This document shows, in pieces, positions 55,531 to 64,000 of a stretch of 64,000 nucleotides of DNA (position 1 is its first letter; each line of letters opens with the position of its first letter). The stretch is from an uncultured Acidobacteriota bacterium. Lineage in GTDB: Bacteria; Acidobacteriota; CAIWXX01. The stretch covers positions 1 to 64,000 of the forward strand of contig CAIWXX010000183.1 of NCBI GenBank assembly GCA_903916735.1, in the 5' to 3' direction. The notes under the pieces are model-generated. The model worked only from the letters and a program-made list of their open reading frames with translations. It was not told where the DNA came from and did not search any database. The translations under genes were made by a program, and so were the position numbers.

Positions 55531-56229
55531 CTATTTCAGTATCTTTTCAGCTTTGACATTGGGCGATTTAGGGGATGGCGGCACATTTGTGTATGTCGGA
55601 TGTCCACTCCCGTCATCGACCAGGTAGATCGGTGTGCGGACGGCGTTCTGCAAGTTGCTACCGTAAATACGGCTAATCAGCTGGACATATCGACGGGTTT
55701 CTGGAAACGGAGGAATCCCATTGTACTTTTGAACTGTCTCCTCACCCGAATTGTAGGCGGCCAAAGACAATGCCGTATTTTCATTGAAGTGATCGAGAAG
55801 GAAACGCAGGTATTTGATCCCGCCGGTGATGTTTGCCTCGGGGTTGAAGATGTCCTTGACGCCGAAACGCTGAGCTGTGGCTGGAATGAGTTGCATCAGG
55901 CCGCGAGCGCCTTTGTTGGAAACGGCTCGAGGATTGTAACAGGACTCGACCCAGATGAGCGCCTTGACGAGCGCCGGATCGATACCATGTTGACGAGCGG
56001 TCGCTTCGATATGCGCATCATATAACTCCGGGGGGGTAATAGGCTTAAGCCCGATGGGGCCATAGGAAGTCTCTTTGCCACTGTCATCGATTTTCCTAAG
56101 AATGGCGACATCACCCTGAGGTGGAATATTCGTGATCGTGACGACACCGTTGGCGTCCATGTACTGGTAGATCGCCGCTTTCAGGGTGACGGGAATCATC
56201 CCGAGAAGCAGGAGAACAAGAAATCGCAT
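55531..56229 (-). CDS. Periplasmic lytic transglycosylase
   Basis: This 232-residue protein has a signal peptide (MRFLVLLLLGMIPVTLKA), a DUF4124-like N-terminal stretch (YQYMDANGVVTITNIPPQG) and an SLT domain (about 75-200) with the catalytic glutamate in WVESCYNPRAVS, then KGARGLMQLIPATAQRFG and LAAYNSGEETV. It cleaves peptidoglycan glycan strands, often to insert envelope machines. The start at the second methionine follows the signal peptide. The gap to pilT is 300 bp. Confidence 0.92.
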   Translation of the reverse strand: MRFLVLLLLGMIPVTLKAAIYQYMDANGVVTITNIPPQGDVAILRKIDDSGKETSYGPIGLKPITPPELYDAHIEATARQHGIDPALVKALIWVESCYNPRAVSNKGARGLMQLIPATAQRFGVKDIFNPEANITGGIKYLRFLLDHFNENTALSLAAYNSGEETVQKYNGIPPFPETRRYVQLISRIYGSNLQNAVRTPIYLVDDGSGHPTYTNVPPSPKSPNVKAEKILK

Positions 56230-56528
56230 TCGCACAGAGACGCCTCCCCTAGAGTGTCATAACCAGTATAGCACGGGATAGCACTCCAGCAGAAGCGCTT
56301 CGTATGTCTATTCATCCCGCGGCACCAAAATTGCCCAAGGCTTGGCAATGCTCTGGAAAGCCGGCGGATTCCAGAATGCCGCTCGGCCGGAGTTTTCCAG
56401 ATTGGCCTGAGGCCGCCCAGAACTCGAACTTCTTGTGCTGACCTTGAGGCCAATGACCGGGATCCTATGGAAACAGACGAAAAACAAGGCCTTCCGCCGG
56501 TGACTTTTGTCGCCGGGCAGTGAATCAC

Positions 56529-57707
56529 CTACTGGTTGAATTCGTATGGACTACCTTCGAGCTCCTCCGTGCTCGTGGCCTCTTGCCCGAGGTGCGTCAT
56601 TTGCTTTTCCATTTCCTCCTTGGCGACATCGGAAGTGGATTGGATGCCCTGCACTCGCAGCTTGAACTCGTCGGGATTGGTGGCCCACTTGAGCGCTTCT
56701 TCGTAAGTCACAAGGTTGCCTTTATAAAGAGTGAAAATGGATTGGTCGAATGTCTGCATGCCGTACTGTGAGACGCCGCCTGCGATCGCATCCCGGATAA
56801 GGCGCGTTTTCTCCTTCGTGATGACGCAGTCGCGGATGTACGCTGTGGATACCATGACTTCGACAGCCGGCACGCGGCCCAATCCGTCGGCACGCGGCAT
56901 CAAGCGCATGGAAATGACGGCCTTGAGAACGGCCGCGAGCTGCAGCCGGATCTGCTTCTGCTGATGCGGTGGGAAAACGGCAATGATACGGTTGACCGTT
57001 TCGACGGCATCCAGGGTGTGCAAGGTTGAAAGAACGAGGTGCCCTGTTTCCGCGGCCATGATGGCCGTTTCAATCGTCTCGTAATCCCGCATTTCGCCGA
57101 CAAGGATGACATCAGGGTCTTGGCGGAGAGCGCTGCGCAAAGCCCCGGCGAATGACTTCGTATCGACTTCAACTTCACGCTGATTGATGAGGCTCTTTTT
57201 ATCGCGGTGGAGGAATTCGATCGGGTCTTCGATTGTGATGATGTGTTCAACGCGCTGCGTGTTTACGAAATCGATCATGGCCGCCAGCGTCGTCGATTTG
57301 CCCGAACCCGTGGTCCCGGTGCAGAGGATCAGACCTCTGGTTTCAAGGCAGATCTTCTCGATCACCAGAGGCAGCATGAGTTCACGAACAGAAAGGATTT
57401 TGGTCGGGATGACGCGGAGGACCAAACCAACCGTGCCCCTCTGTTGAAAGACATTGCAGCGAAAACGGCCGAGGCCGGGGACAGAGTAAGCAATATCGAT
57501 CTCCAGGTTTTCCTTGAATTTCTGTTTCTGCCGGTTGTTCATGATGGAGAACGCCATGGCAATGGTGTCTTCCTGCATGAGCCGTTTCACTTCGACCATC
57601 GGGATCAATTCACCATTGACCCTGATGATCGGATGCGATCCGACTTTGAGATGCAGATCGGACGCTTTTCGCTCCGTGGCCATTTTCAGGAGATCGTTAA
57701 TATGCAT
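56529..57707 (-). CDS. pilT: Type IV pilus retraction ATPase PilT
   Basis: This 392-residue secretion ATPase has an N-terminal PAS-like domain (SDLHLKVGSHPIIRVNGEL), Walker A GTTGSGKST, an Asp box (ITIEDPIEF), Walker B ILVGEMRD and the His box STLHTLDA. It disassembles pilin to retract pili. It is about 25 residues longer than usual, the excess lying at the C-terminus. GGGGAGGAAC precedes the ATG. Other pil genes are not in the window. Confidence 0.93.
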   Translation of the reverse strand: MHINDLLKMATERKASDLHLKVGSHPIIRVNGELIPMVEVKRLMQEDTIAMAFSIMNNRQKQKFKENLEIDIAYSVPGLGRFRCNVFQQRGTVGLVLRVIPTKILSVRELMLPLVIEKICLETRGLILCTGTTGSGKSTTLAAMIDFVNTQRVEHIITIEDPIEFLHRDKKSLINQREVEVDTKSFAGALRSALRQDPDVILVGEMRDYETIETAIMAAETGHLVLSTLHTLDAVETVNRIIAVFPPHQQKQIRLQLAAVLKAVISMRLMPRADGLGRVPAVEVMVSTAYIRDCVITKEKTRLIRDAIAGGVSQYGMQTFDQSIFTLYKGNLVTYEEALKWATNPDEFKLRVQGIQSTSDVAKEEMEKQMTHLGQEATSTEELEGSPYEFNQ

Positions 57708-58146
57708 CGGTTCCTCCCCGCCTAAATCTTATCAGTTCTCAGCTCCCGGTTGTCGGCTCCCGGCGTTTTTCCACCGTTTAGCGCCTTCTGATCCCAACAC
57801 GGGAAAAAAATGAAAACCCCTGATCATCACCGGCACCAACTCATTCTAGATTTCATGGCATCGGGTGTCAACAAAATCGGTGGTCGATCGATACAGCGAC
57901 AAAGTCGAGCGTTGCCAGGAAGGAGTGAGATGCCCCGGGCCTGAAGCATGCAAAAATAAAAAATGCATACGCCGATTCAACCTCAACGTGTGGTTTTCAG
58001 CACCGATCAAAGCGGCTTCTCCTCATTAAGACGGATTTCAGGAACGTGTTTTTTCTCGATATGGATCTTGAAGAATAGCTGGAGGACGAACATAATTCCA
58101 TACGGCTCGTGCCCGTGGCGAACTAAAAAGGGGGCTATTTCACGTG
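57708..58146. other. Intergenic region with short degenerate repeats
   Basis: About 440 bases between divergent genes. The tract at 57735-57763 contains two near-copies of GCTCCCGG (CAGCTCCCGGTTGTCGGCTCCCGG), a pattern also seen weakly near 32480 and 59170. No gene is supported. Confidence 0.5.
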
Positions 58147-59124
58147 ATGACGAAACAGGAAAGATTGAAAGCGACATTTGCGGGTGAACCGGTTGATCGA
58201 GTTGCTGTCAGCCTGTGGAGACATTTCCCTGGTGATGATCAGAGAGCGGAGGATCTTGCTCTGGCCACCATTGCCTTTCAGCGCACAAACGATTGGGATT
58301 TTATCAAGGTCTCGCCTGCGAGCAGTTTTTGTATTCGAGATTGGGGTGTTGTGGATGAATGGGTCGGCGGAGATGAAGGCGACCGGCAATACCGGCGGCG
58401 CGCGATTCTCAATCCCGCCGATTGGACCGCTCTTCCTGCCCTCGATCCAACAGCGGGTAGCCTTGGATCGCAACTGCGCTGTCTTCGAATCATCGCCGCT
58501 GATGCTGGATCCGAAATTCCATTTATCCAAACCATCTTCAGCCCGCTGGCGCAAGCCAAGAACCTCGCCGGTGCAGAACATCTGCTGGTGCACCTGCGGG
58601 AATGCCCCGATAAGGTTCATGCGGGACTCGAAACGATCACCCAAACGACCATCGGTTTCATTGAAGCGTGCGCTTCAACTGGAATGTCGGGAATTTATTA
58701 TGCGGCTCAGCTCGCGTCATACCGTTCGATGAGTGATGCAGAATATCGGCAATTCGGCGAGCCTTATGACAGGCGCATTCTTGCCGCCGCTGCGGGTTTT
58801 TGGTTCAACATGCTTCATGCGCATGGCGAAGATGTCATGTTTGATTTGCTGGCGCAATACCCGGTGCACGCGATCAACTGGCATGACCGCGAAAGCGAGC
58901 CGTCACTCAAGGACGGTCAATCACGATTCCGCGGCGCCGTTTGTGGCGGCCTTTCGCGATGGGATGATTTATTACGAGGTGATCCAGATCGCGTGCGAAG
59001 CCGTGTTGTTGATGCAATCACACAAACCGGCGGCCGCCGGCTCATTGTAGCATCCGGATGCGTTTCGCCCGTGACGGCGCCATGGGGCAATTTGCGAGCG
59101 GTCAGGCAGGCCGTTGAAAAGTAA
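58147..59124 (+). CDS. Uroporphyrinogen decarboxylase-family protein
   Basis: The 325-residue product has the URO-D/MtaA TIM-barrel pattern (MTKQERLKATFAGEPVDRV at the start, PFIQTIFSPLAQAK and VHAINWHDRE further on). The N-terminal arginines that bind uroporphyrinogen in true HemE are not clearly kept, and no other haem gene is near. It is more likely a methyltransferase-type or uncharacterised relative. The ATG at 58147 is preferred to the GTG just before it. Confidence 0.75.
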   Translation: MTKQERLKATFAGEPVDRVAVSLWRHFPGDDQRAEDLALATIAFQRTNDWDFIKVSPASSFCIRDWGVVDEWVGGDEGDRQYRRRAILNPADWTALPALDPTAGSLGSQLRCLRIIAADAGSEIPFIQTIFSPLAQAKNLAGAEHLLVHLRECPDKVHAGLETITQTTIGFIEACASTGMSGIYYAAQLASYRSMSDAEYRQFGEPYDRRILAAAAGFWFNMLHAHGEDVMFDLLAQYPVHAINWHDRESEPSLKDGQSRFRGAVCGGLSRWDDLLRGDPDRVRSRVVDAITQTGGRRLIVASGCVSPVTAPWGNLRAVRQAVEK

Positions 59125-59290
59125 CGGCAACAGAGACGGCTTTGCGGAGTGAAAAGTCGTGGCTCACCCGAGCTACCAGTCGCCGGTTCCCGTTTCCATG
59201 AATCCGTGGAGATGAGATGCAGGGGAGTAGGTTGGAACTTGTGCTTGATCTGAGACCTGCCAACCGGAGGCCAAGAACTTCATGCTTCAG

Positions 59291-60244
59291 TTATCTCTTT
59301 ACGATATCGCGCCAGTAATTCAACAAGTCCATTAATGTTTGCTTGATGGGAATTTCGGGCTGCCAGCCGCACTGTTGGCGGATTTTTGAGGAATCTCCGC
59401 AGAATATCGGCATGTCGACGGCCCGGCAACGTTCCGGGTCGACCGCAACATGCACCGTGCAGGCAGCGGATGCGACGAGTTGATCCAGGATGGAAGCCAC
59501 TCTGATGGGCGTCCCTGAACAGACATTGTAGGCGTCGCCCGGAACCCCCCGTTCCACGACCATCGAATAGGCGCGGACCGTGTCACGCACATCAGTGAAA
59601 TCGCGGCGGATGTCAAGGTTTCCGACAAGAATCGTGTTGTCTCTTTTGCGGCATTCGATTTCGGCGATTTGCTTTGCGAACGAGCTGGCAACGAAAATGG
59701 GTGATTGCCGCGGGCCGATATGGTTGAAAGACCTGACGAGGAAAACCGCGAGTCCGAGGCTGCGGTGATATTGCTTTCCAAGATACTCCATCGCCACTTT
59801 GCTGACCCCGTAGGGGTTGCGGGGGTCGAGCTCGCAGTTCTCGGTGATCGGCTGCCGTTCAGGCGGCACCGGGCCATATTCTTCGGAAGAGCCGACGAGG
59901 AGAACGCGCGGCGGGTGAGGAGAAAGAGACGCGGCAGCATCGAGGACATTGAAGGCGCCGATGAAGTTCGTCTCGAGTGCGGCCCGCTTGCTTTCCCAGG
60001 CAATTTTGACATTTGCAATGCCGGCGAGATGATAGATGACCTCCGGCGCAAATTCAGCGATGACGGCGCGGATGTCGTCGCTATGATTGATGTCGACGGT
60101 CCGTACCCATAGGCGCGGCAGTTCTTCCGCGCACCATGACTCGGGAGGCCAAGCCACGCCACCCACCTCGTGGCCGTGCGTGAGCAAGCTGGAGGCAAGA
60201 TGAAAACCGGCGAATCCGCCGATCCCGGTGATCAGGCAACGCAT
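59291..60244 (-). CDS. GDP-4-keto-6-deoxymannose reductase-like SDR
   Basis: This 317-residue extended SDR has a GITGIGGFAGFHLA-type NAD(P) loop (TGIGGFAG), the catalytic set SSEEYG and YGVSKVAMEYLG, and RSFNHIGPRQSPIFVASSF, typical of the Rmd/RfbD group that reduces GDP-4-keto-6-deoxymannose. The ATG at 60244 is chosen because it begins the Rossmann strand; it overlaps the upstream dehydratase gene by 13 bp. The pair probably makes GDP-rhamnose or a related sugar. Confidence 0.82.
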   Translation of the reverse strand: MRCLITGIGGFAGFHLASSLLTHGHEVGGVAWPPESWCAEELPRLWVRTVDINHSDDIRAVIAEFAPEVIYHLAGIANVKIAWESKRAALETNFIGAFNVLDAAASLSPHPPRVLLVGSSEEYGPVPPERQPITENCELDPRNPYGVSKVAMEYLGKQYHRSLGLAVFLVRSFNHIGPRQSPIFVASSFAKQIAEIECRKRDNTILVGNLDIRRDFTDVRDTVRAYSMVVERGVPGDAYNVCSGTPIRVASILDQLVASAACTVHVAVDPERCRAVDMPIFCGDSSKIRQQCGWQPEIPIKQTLMDLLNYWRDIVKR

Positions 60245-61218
60245 GGACCGGCCCCGCTCCTTTTCAGTCTCTCCCGCCAATAGGCGAGGAGATCCTTCAG
60301 GGTCTGCTCCAGCGTGTATCGTGGTTCCCAACCCGTGGCCTTTGTGAATTTGGAATGATCGCCCTGCAGGATGAGGACATCGCTCGGTCGCAACCGTTTC
60401 GAGTCGATCTTGACTTCCACCTTCGCGGTCGAAAGCCCGAGCAGGAGATCCAGCATGTCCCGGATCTTGATCGCCCGTCCCGAGCAGATGTTGTAAACCT
60501 CACCGCGCTCGCATTTCTCAGTGGCAAGCCAGTATCCGCGGACCGTGTCACGGACATCGGTGAAATCACGGATGGCATCGAGGTTCCCGACCCAAATGAC
60601 GGGCTCCGCCAGACCCTGTTCAATGCGAACGATCTGGCAGGCGAAATTGGAATCAACGAAAACATCGCCGCGTCGAGGGCCTGTATGGTTGAAACCTCGA
60701 GTCCTCACGATGTTCATCCCATACGACATTGCATATTGATAGCCGAGGTAATCTTGTGCAACTTTCGAGACCGCGTAGGGGCTCAGCGGCCGCAGAGGAT
60801 TCGTTTCTTTGATCGGCACTTCATCCGGATGCACCATCCCATACTCTTCGCTGCTGCATGCCAGCTGGATCCACGGGTTGATCCCAATCCCCCGGCAGGC
60901 TTCGAAGATGTTGAGCTGTCCGATGACATTCGTCGTGATGCTTTCGGCGGGCGCATTCCAGGAGGTCGGCACGAAGCTCTGTGCGGCCAGATGAAAGATC
61001 TTGTCCGGACGAACCTGGCTGATAACGTTTTTGGTCGAAGAGAGATCGCGCAGATCGCATTCGGTCAGGGTGATCTTATTCTCGATATGTTCGATGTTTT
61101 CGCGGCGGCTCCGCCATCTCAGAATCCCAACAACTTCCACTTCCGGATGTTCCGCCAGGATGTAGTCAGCAAGATGGGACCCTGCAAATCCGGTAATCCC
61201 TGTAATCAGTACCTTCAT
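60232..61218 (-). CDS. GDP-mannose 4,6-dehydratase-like SDR
   Basis: This 328-residue extended SDR begins MKVLITGITGFAGSHLADYI and has the catalytic SSEEYG and YAVSKVAQDYLG and the motif GFNHTGPRRGDVFV. It is the first gene of the pair with the reductase-like gene. Both products carry SSEEYG instead of the Thr-containing loop usual in classical Gmd, so which step each performs is not certain; one or both may be epimerase/reductase-type. Confidence 0.8.
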   Translation of the reverse strand: MKVLITGITGFAGSHLADYILAEHPEVEVVGILRWRSRRENIEHIENKITLTECDLRDLSSTKNVISQVRPDKIFHLAAQSFVPTSWNAPAESITTNVIGQLNIFEACRGIGINPWIQLACSSEEYGMVHPDEVPIKETNPLRPLSPYAVSKVAQDYLGYQYAMSYGMNIVRTRGFNHTGPRRGDVFVDSNFACQIVRIEQGLAEPVIWVGNLDAIRDFTDVRDTVRGYWLATEKCERGEVYNICSGRAIKIRDMLDLLLGLSTAKVEVKIDSKRLRPSDVLILQGDHSKFTKATGWEPRYTLEQTLKDLLAYWRERLKRSGAGPCVA

Positions 61219-61608
61219 GACACCTCCTTCAACGAATCAATCAGCCGGGCTATCCCGGGCAAAGAGGCGTTATTTTATATGGGAATTCCTCCGGGAGGCA
61301 AGCCGCATAAATAAGATCCCCAGGATATTGTCAAAGTCAAGCCGGTGCCTCATCCCTTGATAAAGTGATAATCGAGTCCAATCTCGCCGAGCATCGGGCT
61401 TTGCGATATCGCATCCCTCATCCCTTCTCTCCTTTCATCGGCACAACGTGTTCTATTGCACACCATCTCCCGACACTGATCGATCTCCATCCAAGCGGCG
61501 AAAAAAGTCAGCTTCTCCTCTTGCGTGCCCGTTCCGAATCGCCTATCCTGTCGCCTGCTGAGACGGATTGTTTGAGAGGGCGATTGTTTCAATAGAGGAG
61601 GAATTCCA
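61219..61608. other. Intergenic region before the aminotransferase
   Basis: About 390 bases between divergent genes; a 76-codon plus-strand frame (61365-61595) has no protein-like features. The final part holds the GAGGAGG ribosome-binding site of the next gene. Confidence 0.4.
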
Positions 61609-62922
61609 ATGGGGTTTCAGTCCGTGCCTTTCGACAAAAAATCGATTGATGACATACTGGAGAAGAGCGGCATTCCGCTCGGGACTGCCTCCATCCGTGA
61701 AATGAATCGCATCATCAACACAATCGAAAAGCAGCTCAACGTGCGGTACATCCGGATGGAGTTTGGAATTCCCGGCTTGCCGGTCAACCCCATTGCGATT
61801 GAAGCTGAAATCGAAGCTCTCAGAAACAATCTGGCGCATATCTACCCGCCCTTCGACGGCATCCCCTTACTCAAAGAAGCCACCAAGGACTTCATTAAAG
61901 CCTTCATGAATTTCGACGTGCCCTCCCATTGCTGTGTTCCGACCAATGGATCGATGCAGGGCGGATTCATCAGCATGGGGCTGGCTGGACGGCGCTTTCC
62001 CGAGAGAGACACCATTCTTTTCCTGGATCCCGGTTTCCCCGTCAACAAACTGCAATGCAAAGTCTGGGGCTACGGGAATGATTCCATCGATCTCTATGAC
62101 CATCGCGGAGATAAGCTCCTGAAGGCGGTGGAAGAGCGGTTCGCAACTGGAAAAATCGGTGGCATCATGTATAACAGCCCCAATAACCCTTCGTGGGTGG
62201 TTTTGAAGGAATACGAGCTTGAAGGCATCGGGAAGCTGTGCAGCCGGTACCGCGTCATGGCGATCGAAGATCTGGCTTACTTCGGGATGGATTTCCGGCA
62301 TGATTACGGAATTCCTCATCAGCCTCCCTATCAGCCGACCGTCGCACACTACACGGATCAATACATCGTTCTCATCTCCTCATCCAAAATGTTCTCCTAT
62401 GCCGGGCAGCGCATTGCCATGGCGATTATTTCGCCGAATCTCTTCAATGAGACATCGAAAAACCTCCTGACCTACTTCGGAACTGACAACCTGGGGCATG
62501 CATTTGTCCACGGCGGGATGTATCCGATGACTTCCGGCGTCTCCCACAGCTCTCAATACGGATTGGCCGCACTCCTCCGGGCCTCCGTCAACGGCCAGTA
62601 CAAATTCACGGATTTTGTGAGGGAGTACGAGCGACGCGCGAAGGGCATGAAAAAGGCCTTCCTGAATAATGGTTTCACGCTCGTCTATGACAATGATCTC
62701 GGTGAACCCCTGGCAGATGGATTCTATTTCACGGTTGCTTACCCAGGCCGGGATGGCTGCCGGCTCCTCGAGGAACTCGTCTACTACGGCGTCAGCGCCA
62801 TTTCGTTGGTCACAACCGGAAGCAGTCGCACAGAAGGAATTCGAGCCTGTGTGTCACTCACGAAGATGGAGGATATTCCGGAGCTGACCTATCGCCTCGA
62901 AACTTTCCACCACGAGCACTAA
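61609..62922 (+). CDS. PLP-dependent aminotransferase (class I/II)
   Basis: This 437-residue fold-type I enzyme has the cofactor lysine K260 in ISSSKMFSYAGQRIAM, the Asn/Asp motif YNSPNNPSWVVL and a C-terminal substrate-arginine region (RTEGIRACVSL). AGAGGAGG lies 7 bases before the ATG. Substrate range is not clear; class I/II members act on aspartate, aromatic or branched amino acids. Neighbours give no pathway hint. Confidence 0.88.
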   Translation: MGFQSVPFDKKSIDDILEKSGIPLGTASIREMNRIINTIEKQLNVRYIRMEFGIPGLPVNPIAIEAEIEALRNNLAHIYPPFDGIPLLKEATKDFIKAFMNFDVPSHCCVPTNGSMQGGFISMGLAGRRFPERDTILFLDPGFPVNKLQCKVWGYGNDSIDLYDHRGDKLLKAVEERFATGKIGGIMYNSPNNPSWVVLKEYELEGIGKLCSRYRVMAIEDLAYFGMDFRHDYGIPHQPPYQPTVAHYTDQYIVLISSSKMFSYAGQRIAMAIISPNLFNETSKNLLTYFGTDNLGHAFVHGGMYPMTSGVSHSSQYGLAALLRASVNGQYKFTDFVREYERRAKGMKKAFLNNGFTLVYDNDLGEPLADGFYFTVAYPGRDGCRLLEELVYYGVSAISLVTTGSSRTEGIRACVSLTKMEDIPELTYRLETFHHEH

Positions 62923-63167
62923 GCGTATCATTGCACGTGGCGGGCTGAATATCTCTTTTCATTCGGATCACCATCATGATCCGTTTGTGGCTGCTGAATA
63001 TGCGGACTCCTATCGTGGCGGCGAGGGACCAGGTGGATGAATGCGACGAGGCCCACGGTCTTAATAAACCCAGCCGCTGGTTCAGCGCGTTGCTGAAGAC
63101 TGGAGACTTGGAACTTGGAATTCCCGATTCCAGCGGCCTGCTCGATCCGCAGCGACCTTCCCTCCTG

Positions 63168-63908
63168 CTACCTTAGCCAGCCCGGCAACGCCCCGGCTTT
63201 ACGGGCATCCTCTTGGATGTCGCTCAATCGCTGTTGAGCCGTGTGCAGATCCGCTTCGGCTTCGGCGATACGTGATTTGAGACTCAGGATGTAAACAGCC
63301 GTGCTGTCGTTATAGTAGCCGATGACTCCCGAGTAAGCGGCGATGGTGCCGACGGGTTCGCCGAAATGCCAGATCAATTCCTCATATTCATTTTTCAAGC
63401 GATCGCAGCCGGCTTGAGCGCGATCGACGGCTTCAGTGGCATCTCGTGCGAGCGGGTGCCAGTAATCCTCACTCCGGCCCTGCATATCGCGATATGGCAG
63501 AATGCTCCAGGCTCCGGGCGACTCCCGCGCGAGCAGAAGCTCCTGTTGTGCATGCGCCGCCTTTTCTTTCCATTGTTCATCAGTCATATTCCAGAAAACC
63601 AGGTCCTCGTTCGTGTAAGAACGGGGCGGGCGGGAGAGGGGCTGCACCAAAGGAGAAGGAGCTCGAGTCGGCACATCGGCCTTTTCCGTATCGATGTGAA
63701 TCGATGCAATAAGGTCCTTGCGGATGGAAATGATACGCCCGTCCATCGTGCGGAGAATGCAGAGGCGGCCTTCCATGAGAGGCGGCGAATCGGACTGGAT
63801 GGCGCAGCCGTCGATAAGCTTGATTGTGCAACTCGCGCCGAGAGGCAATGTGAAGAGAAGGAGCACGGCGCCGCACAGGAGTGCGAACATGATGACTCGA
63901 TGCTCCAT
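63168..63908 (-). CDS. Secreted protein of unknown function
   Basis: The 246-residue product has a signal peptide (VIMFALLCGAVLLLFTLPLGA), a short beta-type domain that may resemble an SH3-like repeat (about 25-70), a proline-rich linker and a helical C-terminal part (about 105-245) with coiled-coil segments. No family is recognised. The ATG follows AAGGAGGT at ideal spacing. Confidence 0.7.
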   Translation of the reverse strand: MEHRVIMFALLCGAVLLLFTLPLGASCTIKLIDGCAIQSDSPPLMEGRLCILRTMDGRIISIRKDLIASIHIDTEKADVPTRAPSPLVQPLSRPPRSYTNEDLVFWNMTDEQWKEKAAHAQQELLLARESPGAWSILPYRDMQGRSEDYWHPLARDATEAVDRAQAGCDRLKNEYEELIWHFGEPVGTIAAYSGVIGYYNDSTAVYILSLKSRIAEAEADLHTAQQRLSDIQEDARKAGALPGWLR

Positions 63909-63927
63909 ACGACGACCTCCTTCTCAT

Positions 63928-63955
63928 ATTGTACACCTCTAACAAAAGTGTTCAA
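63928..63955 (-). promoter_or_regulatory. Promoter of the secreted-protein gene
   Basis: On the minus strand TTGAAC (63950-63955) and TACAAT (63928-63933) are 16 bp apart, leaving a leader of about 13 nt that includes the AAGGAGGT ribosome-binding site. Confidence 0.6.
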
Positions 63956-64000
63956 TCTGTTCCGTCACCCGCCGGCATTGAGATGGTGAAGACAATTTGT

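Noticed and set aside
58147-59124. Haem-pathway HemE
   Set aside because: The family fold is present, but the substrate-binding N-terminal pattern is not convincing and no other haem gene is nearby.

Overview
The window reads as a chromosomal segment of a moderately GC-rich, diderm (Gram-negative) bacterium. The evidence is an outer-membrane beta-barrel protein, lipoproteins, a PilT pilus-retraction ATPase, a periplasmic lytic transglycosylase and an HlyD/ABC secretion system. Several features are common in Acidobacteriota and in deep-branching or deltaproteobacterial-type lineages: a two-component-type propeller sensor, CHAD, Memo-type, LssY_C and AIM24-like proteins, TrmFO next to XerC, and many decayed genes between intact ones. 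The phylum is an inference; no rRNA gene is present.

Layout. 0-3.8 kb is a decaying accessory region: the 3' end of an unknown gene, a VapBC toxin-antitoxin pair behind a large cruciform repeat, a frameshifted and internally deleted DUF499/Swt1-HEPN ATPase of the type found in phage-defence islands, a C_GCAxxG_C_C protein and a short-chain dehydrogenase fragment. 3.8-10.3 kb (minus strand) is a complete three-gene NHLP/NHLM-type peptide exporter (HlyD, C39-peptidase ABC, second ABC) with its own sigma70-like promoter, but no precursor or modification enzyme is recognisable nearby. 10.7-13.1 kb has a beta-barrel protein, a lipocalin-like protein and a dead ABC solute-binding protein. 13.4-21 kb is mostly RNA housekeeping and iron: tadA, three different tRNA-Ser genes, trmFO-xerC, feoB-dtxR and a YbjQ protein. 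21-28.4 kb has a large radical SAM protein, a Memo-type protein with an N-terminal PqqD-like segment, a zinc alcohol dehydrogenase and a 14-repeat propeller sensor.

28.5-37.4 kb has a ROK/PIG-L pair (probable amino-sugar metabolism), rtcB, a DHH phosphoesterase, archease, galU, serS and queE. RtcB and archease, an RNA-ligase pair, lie about 1.5 kb apart; archease begins with an unusual CTG codon right behind galU. 37.4-47.7 kb holds a HEAT-repeat protein, a CHAD protein, a GH113-like lipoprotein, an ECF sigma/STAS/small-protein operon followed by a PEP-utilising enzyme, and an ankyrin-LssY_C protein. 47.8-48.8 kb is a decayed REP-associated transposase bounded by 29-bp inverted repeats. 48.9-51.6 kb has yigZ and the agmatine pathway aguB-aguA. 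51.6-57.7 kb is a minus-strand group: pilT, lytic transglycosylase, TPR protein, rhodanese, MauE/DoxX and a coiled-coil protein. 58.1-64 kb has a URO-D-like protein, two nucleotide-sugar dehydratase/reductase genes that may make GDP-deoxyhexose, an aminotransferase and a secreted protein.

Two genome-level traits stand out. Several genes (trmFO, the radical SAM gene, yigZ) have a good promoter whose predicted start point falls on the start codon, suggesting leaderless mRNAs. Intergenic space is littered with gene remnants and small inverted repeats, suggesting active gene loss and past REP-type mobility.
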